From positions 1-10,367 of the forward strand of contig URUW01000052.1 in assembly GCA_900551205.1 (NCBI GenBank): DNA of 10,367 nucleotides, written 5' to 3'. A program made the position numbers and the translations under genes. Source of the stretch: an uncultured Collinsella sp. Its GTDB lineage: Bacteria > Actinomycetota > Coriobacteriia > Coriobacteriales > Coriobacteriaceae. Of this stretch, positions 5,693 to 10,367 are shown piece after piece. The notes under the pieces were generated by a model. It was not told the DNA's origin. It did no database searches and worked only from the letters and a program-made list of their open reading frames with translations. Numbering within the stretch: position 1 is the stretch's first letter; each line of letters begins with the position of its first letter.

Positions 5693-6985
5693 GTGCTCGC
5701 ACCCCATATTTCCGTCGTCAACCTCGGCTGCCGTGTCAACCGGGTTGAGTCTGACCGTATCACTGCCGATCTTATGCGCCTGGGTTTTGCTATGGTGGAG
5801 CCCCAGGATGCCGACCTGATCGTCATTAACACCTGTGCCGTTACGGGCGAGGCCGAGGCCAAGACCCGTAAGGCCGTTCGTCATGCGCTGGCCTATCCGG
5901 GCGAGCCTTACGTGGTCGTAACCGGCTGCGTCGTCAACCTGCATCCCGAGGAGCTGCTGGAGCTCTCCGATCGCGTGATCGCCGAGCCGTCCAAGATTGA
6001 CGTCGCCGAGCGCGTCTGCGAGGTGCTGGGTGTTGAATCCGATAGCGTGCCCGCCTGTAGCGATGGCGACGTGGTCGATGCGCTCGGTCGCTCTCGCCTG
6101 GGCGTGAAGATTCAGGACGGCTGCAACCATCGCTGCACCTATTGCATTGTGTGGAAGGCACGCGGCCCCGAGCGCTCCGTGCCCGTCGAGTCCGTGCTCG
6201 AGCAAGTTCGCGAGGCCCAGGAGGCCGGCGTGCCCGAGGTGGTGCTGACCGGTGTGAACCTGGGTGCCTACGATGGCAAGAGCGCGACCGACGAGCATGT
6301 CGAAATCGATGAGCTGCTCGAGGCCATCATGGAGCGCACGTCTATTCCGCATGTGCGCATTTCCTCGGTCGAGCCCATGGATATCTCTGAGCGCCTGCTT
6401 AAGGTTATGGCGCGCTATCCGCAGCGTATCGCCCCGTTTTTGCACCTGCCCGTGCAGTCCGGCTGCACGGCGACCTTGCATCGCATGGGCCGTCCCTATA
6501 GCGCCGAGGCGTTTGAGGATACGGTGCGCATGATTCGCGCCAACTTGCCTCAGGCGTCCCTTTCGTGCGACGTCATCGTCGGTTTTCCCGGTGAGACGGA
6601 TGAGGAGTTCGAGGAGTCGCTGGCGCTATGCCGTCGCGTGGGCTTTTCGCGCATGCATGTGTTCCGCTACAGTAAGCGTCCCGGCACACTTGCCGCCGAT
6701 ATGCCCGACCAGGTACCGCCAGAGGTTATGGCTGAGCGCAGCCGCCGTATGCGGGCCGCGGCGCAGGAACTCGCCATCGCCGATGTTCGTCGTCGCGTGG
6801 GAACCGTTGAGCGCGCCGTGCTCGAGTATGGTGACAACCTGACGCTCGGCTCGTTCCATCATGCCCGTCTTGACGATACCTGTGGACTTACAGCCCCGTG
6901 CCTGCTCGATGTTGCTATCATCGAAGTCGATGATTCCGGCTTGGTCCATGCGCGCAGGGAGGTTCATGGAAGCCTCGAAGATTAG
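5693..6985 (+). CDS. mtaB: tRNA (N6-L-threonylcarbamoyladenosine-C2)-methylthiotransferase MtaB
   Basis: Radical-SAM methylthiotransferase that converts t6A37 to ms2t6A37 in ANN-decoding tRNAs. The 430-residue protein has the N-terminal UPF0004 domain, whose cluster ligands are Cys13 (NLGCRVN), Cys48 (INTCAVTGEAE) and Cys79 (VTGCV). The radical-SAM motif is DGCNHRCTYC with Cys144, Cys148 and Cys151. Further family motifs are VVLTGVNLGAYDG (183-195), RISSVEP (222-228), HLPVQSGC (251-258) and DVIVGFPGET (293-302). A short C-terminal segment (about 370-425) is in the position of the TRAM RNA-binding domain. After the Cys triad it reads IVWKARGPERS, where relatives usually have I-(I/V)-P-x-ARG. 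The GTG start follows AAGGAG (5682-5687) by 5 bases, and that site overlaps the stop codon of dnaJ. RimO and MiaB are the main alternatives. The NLGCRVN start and the neighbourhood favour MtaB. Confidence 0.92.
   Translation: MLAPHISVVNLGCRVNRVESDRITADLMRLGFAMVEPQDADLIVINTCAVTGEAEAKTRKAVRHALAYPGEPYVVVTGCVVNLHPEELLELSDRVIAEPSKIDVAERVCEVLGVESDSVPACSDGDVVDALGRSRLGVKIQDGCNHRCTYCIVWKARGPERSVPVESVLEQVREAQEAGVPEVVLTGVNLGAYDGKSATDEHVEIDELLEAIMERTSIPHVRISSVEPMDISERLLKVMARYPQRIAPFLHLPVQSGCTATLHRMGRPYSAEAFEDTVRMIRANLPQASLSCDVIVGFPGETDEEFEESLALCRRVGFSRMHVFRYSKRPGTLAADMPDQVPPEVMAERSRRMRAAAQELAIADVRRRVGTVERAVLEYGDNLTLGSFHHARLDDTCGLTAPCLLDVAIIEVDDSGLVHARREVHGSLED
6957..6962 (+). promoter_or_regulatory. Ribosome binding site within mtaB for phoH
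   Basis: GGGAGG lies 3 bases before ATG 6966, a tight but usable spacing. It marks ATG 6966 as the phoH start, 20 bases before the end of mtaB, rather than the in-frame ATG at 6861, which would add 35 residues unlike PhoH. Confidence 0.6.
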
Positions 6986-7952
6986 ACTTACCGTTCCCGA
7001 GGGGATTGATCCCTCGCGCGTTTTGGGCGCCGGCGACGGCGTCCTTCGTGCGCTCGAGAGCTTGGTTCGCGCCCACGTGGTCGCCCGTGGCGACAGTATC
7101 GCCGTGAGCGGTGACCCGGATGAGGTCGAGCTCGTGGTGCGCTTTTTTGAGCATGCTTTTCGCGAGGCGGCTGCCGGACGCACGCTGTCTGCCGACGATG
7201 TCTCGCGTTGCTTGGCTGTCCTGCGCGATGGAGAGCATGATGCCTCGTCGCTGCGCGATGACGTGCTGCTGTCGTATCGCGGCCGCGTTATTCGTCCCAA
7301 GACGCTCGGCCAAAAACGCTATGTTGACGCCATCCGCTCGCATACCATCACGTTTGGCCTGGGTCCCGCCGGTACCGGTAAGACCTATCTGGCCATGGCG
7401 CTCGCCGTTGCCGCGCTCAAGCGTCACGAGGTGGGTCGCCTAATCTTGACGCGCCCGGTTGTCGAGGCGGGGGAGAACCTGGGCTTTTTGCCCGGTACCC
7501 TCGAGGAAAAGATCGATCCGTACATGCGCCCGCTCTACGACGCCCTTTTTGACATGATGGATCGCGAGCGCACCGATGAGCTTATGGAACGTGGCGTGAT
7601 CGAGATCGCCCCGCTCGCCTACATGCGCGGCCGTACGCTGAGCGATGCGTTCGTGGTGCTCGATGAGGCACAAAACACGACACCCGAGCAGATGAAGATG
7701 TTCCTGACGCGCCTGGGCTTCAACTCCAAGTTCGTGATTACCGGCGACTTGAGTCAGCGCGACCTGGTGGGTCGTCGTGGCGGCTTGGCGGATGTCGAGA
7801 AGATTTTGGGCCGTGTCGACGATGTGGCATTTTCTCACCTCGAGCGTGCCGACGTGGTGCGTCATGCCCTGGTGGGTCGTATCGTCGAGGCATATGATGC
7901 TTATGATGACGTGCGTGAGCAGCGTTCGCGCGACCGAAAGGAGTCCCGTTGA
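6966..7952 (+). CDS. phoH: PhoH-family ATPase (PhoH-like / YbeZ)
   Basis: Cytosolic P-loop NTPase related to the helicase core of superfamily 1. In many bacteria it is encoded next to ybeY and is thought to assist YbeY in RNA or ribosome maturation. The protein has 328 residues. A variable N-terminal domain (about 1-105) is followed by the PhoH core: RGRVIRPKTLGQKRYVDAI (105-123), Walker A GPAGTGKT (133-140), RPVVEAGENLGFLPG (163-177), EKIDPYMRPLYDAL (181-194), IEIAPLAYMRGRTL (212-225), Walker B VVLDEAQN (230-237) and VITGDLSQRD (257-266). All expected motifs are intact. Its first 20 bases overlap mtaB and its stop codon overlaps the start of ybeY (TTGA), indicating tight translational coupling. 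Despite the name, no phosphate-regulation signal was seen. Confidence 0.95.
   Translation: MEASKIRLTVPEGIDPSRVLGAGDGVLRALESLVRAHVVARGDSIAVSGDPDEVELVVRFFEHAFREAAAGRTLSADDVSRCLAVLRDGEHDASSLRDDVLLSYRGRVIRPKTLGQKRYVDAIRSHTITFGLGPAGTGKTYLAMALAVAALKRHEVGRLILTRPVVEAGENLGFLPGTLEEKIDPYMRPLYDALFDMMDRERTDELMERGVIEIAPLAYMRGRTLSDAFVVLDEAQNTTPEQMKMFLTRLGFNSKFVITGDLSQRDLVGRRGGLADVEKILGRVDDVAFSHLERADVVRHALVGRIVEAYDAYDDVREQRSRDRKESR
7937..7943 (+). promoter_or_regulatory. Ribosome binding site deciding the TTG start of ybeY
   Basis: AAAGGAG lies 5 bases before TTG 7949-7951. The phoH stop codon TGA (7950-7952) overlaps this start. No in-frame ATG or GTG lies nearby; another TTG at 7958 is 14 bases from the site. 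Confidence 0.65.
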
Positions 7953-8458
7953 GTGTATTGATCAGCAACGATGCCGAGCTCGATACGCTGCTCGACGCGC
8001 AAGAGGTGGAGCACATCTGCGAGGTCGTGCTTGCCGCCGAGGGCGTTGAGCGTGAAGTTGAGATTTCCCTTTCGTATGTCGACGAGGACGAGATGCACGA
8101 GCTCAACCACGAGTGGCGCGGTATCGACCGCACCACCGATGTGCTCTCGTTTGAGTGCGATTCGGCCTTTGACGATGACATTCCCGCCGATGAGACGCTC
8201 GAGCTCGGCGATATTATCTTGGCCCCGCAGGTTATTGCCCGTCAGGCCCCCGGTTTTGGCAATAGTCCCGCTGATGAGTGCCGTCTGATGCTCGTACACG
8301 GAATGCTGCACCTGCTGGGCTATGACCACATCGAGGACGACGAGGCCGAGGTCATGGAGGCCCGCGAGGACGCCATCCTGCGCGATCTGGCGCTCGAGCG
8401 CGGCGAGGACCCCAAGCTAGTCCACGTCGGCCCCATCACCAACCATGCCCACGACTAG
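7949..8458 (+). CDS. ybeY: Endoribonuclease YbeY (16S rRNA 3'-end maturation factor)
   Basis: Zinc-dependent single-strand endoribonuclease involved in 16S rRNA 3'-end maturation and 70S ribosome quality control. The 169-residue protein ends its core with the diagnostic H-x3-H-x5-H zinc site, HGMLHLLGYDH: His117, His121 and His127. Other family signatures are SLSYVDEDEMHELNHEWRG (40-58) with the following TTDVLSF (62-68) and LGDIILAPQVI (86-96). The C-terminal tail beyond about 150 is variable. Translation starts at a TTG that shares bases with the phoH stop. The phoH-ybeY pairing, with era downstream, matches the conserved rRNA-processing neighbourhood. dgkA begins 9 bases after the stop codon. 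Residues 70-86 are rich in Asp and Glu, in the loop that varies between family members. Confidence 0.96.
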   Translation: MSVLISNDAELDTLLDAQEVEHICEVVLAAEGVEREVEISLSYVDEDEMHELNHEWRGIDRTTDVLSFECDSAFDDDIPADETLELGDIILAPQVIARQAPGFGNSPADECRLMLVHGMLHLLGYDHIEDDEAEVMEAREDAILRDLALERGEDPKLVHVGPITNHAHD

Positions 8459-8467
8459 GAGCCGTCT

Positions 8468-8815
8468 ATGATTCCCGGATCGAACAAGGACCATCCGTCC
8501 TTTTTAAAGTCGTTTTCTTACGCCATGGAGGGCTTCGTCACCGCCGTCAAGACCGAGCGCAACATTAAGGTCATGCTCGTGGCGGGCGTGTGCACCGTCA
8601 TTGCCGGCTGCATCGTGGGGCTCGACATTGCCGAGTGGGCCACGATTATCATCTGTTGTGGCCTGGTGATTCACGGCGAGCTGTGCAACACCGCTATGGA
8701 GGCTATCGTCGACCTAGCGACCCAGGAGCTCCATCCGCTGGCCAAGCGTGCGAAGGACATCGCCGCCGCGATTGTGGGCGTGCTGGTATTTGCCCACGCG
8801 CTCGGCTTTATTTAG
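8468..8815 (+). CDS. dgkA: Undecaprenol/diacylglycerol kinase, DgkA family integral membrane protein
   Basis: Small membrane kinase that phosphorylates undecaprenol (typical of Gram-positive members, recycling the cell-wall lipid carrier) or diacylglycerol. The 115-residue protein has an N-terminal amphipathic segment (SFLKSFSYAMEGFVTAVKTERN) and three membrane helices at about 35-51, 57-72 and 98-114. The active-site motif GELCNTAMEAIVD (70-82) carries Glu71, Asn74 and Glu78, equivalent to the catalytic and metal-binding residues known from DgkA. KRAKDIAAA (93-101) follows before the last helix. There is no fused PAP2 phosphatase domain. The start ATG lies a few bases after an AGGA formed partly by the ybeY stop region. 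In many Firmicutes dgkA sits between ybeY and era, often with cdd, which is absent here. Sequence cannot tell which lipid is the substrate; undecaprenol is the more likely one. Confidence 0.9.
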   Translation: MIPGSNKDHPSFLKSFSYAMEGFVTAVKTERNIKVMLVAGVCTVIAGCIVGLDIAEWATIIICCGLVIHGELCNTAMEAIVDLATQELHPLAKRAKDIAAAIVGVLVFAHALGFI

Positions 8816-8822
8816 AAAGGGA
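8816..8822 (+). promoter_or_regulatory. Ribosome binding site deciding the start of the extended era
   Basis: AAAGGGA follows directly on the dgkA stop and is 5 bases before ATG 8828. The good spacing supports initiation at 8828, hence a genuine acidic N-terminal extension in Era. The later in-frame ATG at 8936 has only GAGGG one base upstream, which is too close. Confidence 0.65.
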
Positions 8823-8827
8823 TTCCC

Positions 8828-9895
8828 ATGTCCGACAATATGCAGTCTACCGATGAGATTTTGGACGACGAGTCCCCGGATGCTAAGGCGACCGAGGCCT
8901 ATGAGGAAGTCGAGGAGTTCGACCCGTTTGAGGGCATGAGCGACGAGGAGCTCGACGCCCTGTGCGATGAGGACGACAGCCTCGCGGGCTTTGGCGACGT
9001 TGAGCCCGGTTTCCGCAGTGGCTTCGTGGCCTTGGTCGGCCGCCCCAACGCCGGTAAGTCAACGCTGCTCAACGCCTGCTATGGCAAAAAGGTCGCCATC
9101 ACCTCGCCGGTGGCCCAGACGACCCGCCGCCGCATGCGCGCCGTCGTCAACCGCCCCGGCTACCAGCTGGTCTTTGTCGATACCCCGGGTATCCACAAGC
9201 CCAAGGACGGTCTAGGGTCCGAGCTGAACAAGAGCGCGCTGTTCGAGCTGAACGATGTCGATGTTGTCGCGTTTTTGATTGATGCCACCAAACCGATCGG
9301 CAGGGGAGACGCCTGGGTTGCCGAGCGTGTCAAGAATGCCCGTTCCAAGAAGGTCCTGGTGCTCACCAAGGCCGATGAAGCCGACCCCGCACAGGTCATG
9401 GAGCAGCTTAAGGCCGCCCACGAGCTTATGGAATATGACGACGAGATCGTGACGTCGTCGGTCAAGAACTTTAACGTCGATGCCTTCATCGAGACCGTTG
9501 CGCACTTTTTGCCCGAGGGTCCGCGTTGGTTCCCCGAGGACATGGGTACCGACGCTTCCGACGAGACGCTCGTTGCCGAGTTTGTGCGCGAAAAGGTCTT
9601 GCGCCGCACCCGTGATGAGATTCCGCACTCCGTTGGCGTTATTTGCGATGCGCTCGAGCAGACCAAGAAGGTGCTGCGTGTGCACGCCACCATTTATGTC
9701 GAGCGTGAGGGCCAAAAGGGCATCATCATCGGCAAGGGCGGCGAGATGATCAAGCATATCGGTATCGACGCCCGTCGCGATCTTGAGCGCATCTTTGGCA
9801 CGCAGGTCTTTTTGGAGTTGGACGTGAAGGTCAAGGCCGGTTGGCGCGACGACGAGGCTCAGATTCGCCGTTTTGGCTACAACGCCGAGGACTAA
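8828..9895 (+). CDS. era: GTPase Era with an acidic N-terminal extension
   Basis: Essential GTPase that binds the 3' end of 16S rRNA and guides 30S subunit assembly. The 355-residue protein is about 55-60 residues longer than usual Era. The G domain starts near residue 62: G1 GRPNAGKS (71-78), switch-I TT (98-99), G3 DTPG (118-121), G4 TKAD (180-183, commonly NKxD) and a G5-position TSSVKN (209-214, commonly SAxxG). The Era-specific link (LPEGPRWFPEDMGTD, then EFVREKVLRRTRDEIPHSV) leads to the KH domain with GIIIGKGGEMIKHIG (298-312) and the ending KVKAGWRDDEAQIRRFGY. Residues 1-60 contain 24 Asp/Glu and one Lys and show no recognisable domain. The start is fixed by a well-spaced ribosome binding site. 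The gene sits between dgkA (12 bases) and recO (15 bases), the expected era-recO pairing. Confidence 0.96.
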   Translation: MSDNMQSTDEILDDESPDAKATEAYEEVEEFDPFEGMSDEELDALCDEDDSLAGFGDVEPGFRSGFVALVGRPNAGKSTLLNACYGKKVAITSPVAQTTRRRMRAVVNRPGYQLVFVDTPGIHKPKDGLGSELNKSALFELNDVDVVAFLIDATKPIGRGDAWVAERVKNARSKKVLVLTKADEADPAQVMEQLKAAHELMEYDDEIVTSSVKNFNVDAFIETVAHFLPEGPRWFPEDMGTDASDETLVAEFVREKVLRRTRDEIPHSVGVICDALEQTKKVLRVHATIYVEREGQKGIIIGKGGEMIKHIGIDARRDLERIFGTQVFLELDVKVKAGWRDDEAQIRRFGYNAED

Positions 9896-9910
9896 GGACG
9901 CGCAGCGCGC

Positions 9911-10367
9911 ATGGCAGGCTCCCGGACATATCGCACGAAGGTGCTCGTGCTCGACAAGACCAAGCTCAAAGAGACCGATCTGATTCTGACGATGCTTGAC
10001 GAGCGGGGTCGCCAGGTTCGTGCCGTGGCAAAGGGGGCCCGCAAACCCGGTGGGCGCTTGGCGGCGCGCTGCGAATTATTCTGTACCGTCGATATGCTGC
10101 TCGCACATGGACGCTCGCTCGACGTTGTTTCTCAGGCCGAGCTTTTGGAAGCGCCGGTTGGCGCCGCGCCCGATTACGAGACGACCTGCGCCGCAAGCGC
10201 GATTGCCGAGGTCGCGCGCGTGTGCTCATTCGAGGACGCCGAGGACCCGTTTACCTTTGCCATCACGCAGCGGGCGCTCACGCTTGTCGGCTGCGGGCTC
10301 GACTCGGCACATATGGACCTGCTCGTGGCGGCCTTTGTCTTTAAACTTCTGTCGCACGTGGGCTATC
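9911..10367 (+). CDS. recO: DNA repair protein RecO, N-terminal part; 3' end outside the window
   Basis: RecO acts in the RecF pathway of recombination repair, binding single-stranded DNA and helping RecR load RecA past SSB. The visible 152 residues start with the N-terminal OB fold: RTYRTKVLVLDKTKLKETDLILTMLDERG and VRAVAKGARKPGGRLAARCELF, with the basic ARKP segment typical of the family. A helical part follows, ending at KLLSHVGY, where relatives continue with a Cys-containing, often zinc-binding region that is not visible here. The identification rests on this pattern and on the era-recO gene order. The ATG lies 12 bases after AAGGA (9894-9898), which overlaps the era stop codon; this spacing is longer than ideal, but no alternative start fits better. 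The frame is open to the end of the window. Confidence 0.9.
   Translation, partial: MAGSRTYRTKVLVLDKTKLKETDLILTMLDERGRQVRAVAKGARKPGGRLAARCELFCTVDMLLAHGRSLDVVSQAELLEAPVGAAPDYETTCAASAIAEVARVCSFEDAEDPFTFAITQRALTLVGCGLDSAHMDLLVAAFVFKLLSHVGY

Noticed and set aside
4613..6481. 622-codon open frame on the minus strand
   Set aside because: It lies antisense to the second dnaJ and mtaB, both clearly real. Its translation is low-complexity, rich in Ala/Gly/His/Leu, with no recognisable motif. GC-rich codon bias in the sense genes keeps this frame free of stops.
6861..6965. ATG 6861 as start of phoH
   Set aside because: It would overlap mtaB by 125 bases with an N-terminus unlike PhoH. ATG 6966 has an adjacent GGGAGG.
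9966..10229. 87-codon minus-strand frame near the window end
   Set aside because: Antisense to recO, Arg/Pro/Ser-rich and without motifs.

Overview
The window is a densely packed, GC-rich bacterial chromosome segment with every gene on the + strand. The order lepA - dus - hemW - dnaJ - dnaJ - mtaB - phoH - ybeY - dgkA - era - recO is a core housekeeping neighbourhood shared, with variations, by Actinobacteria and Firmicutes. The strong G/C third-position bias, the actinobacterial-looking lepA/hemW/dnaJ2/phoH/ybeY/era/recO backbone and the presence of mtaB and a small DgkA together suggest an actinobacterium of the class Coriobacteriia, possibly Collinsella-like. That assignment is inferred from gene order and composition, not from a search. 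No mobile element, tRNA, rRNA, CRISPR array or phage gene was seen.

Layout. Positions 1-3291 hold the 3' part of lepA (EF4), then dus (tRNA dihydrouridine synthase) and hemW (radical-SAM heme chaperone), separated by only 4 and 2 bases. A 58-bp gap precedes the first DnaJ-type gene (3350-4453). An 81-bp gap separates it from a second, full-length DnaJ (4535-5683). These two gaps are the only intergenic spaces longer than about 20 bp and are the likeliest promoter sites. From the second dnaJ onward the genes are again tight or overlapping: mtaB, phoH, ybeY, dgkA, era and a recO cut by the window end. No stretch over 300 bases lacks a gene.

Functional theme. Most genes serve translation and ribosome maturation: EF4, tRNA D and ms2t6A modification (Dus, MtaB), and 16S rRNA processing and 30S assembly (YbeY, Era, probably PhoH). 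The others are protein folding (two J-proteins), heme delivery (HemW), lipid-carrier or diacylglycerol phosphorylation (DgkA) and recombination repair (RecO).

Main point of interest. The first DnaJ has a normal J domain, G/F-rich linker, four-repeat zinc finger and CTD I, but CTD II and the dimerisation region are replaced by a strongly hydrophobic, probably multi-pass membrane tail. It lies between hemW and the ordinary dnaJ, the place where hrcA is often found, and neither hrcA, grpE nor dnaK is in the window. This looks like a membrane-anchored J-protein fused in frame, not a broken gene. A second oddity is Era, which carries an extremely acidic N-terminal extension of about 60 residues before the G domain.
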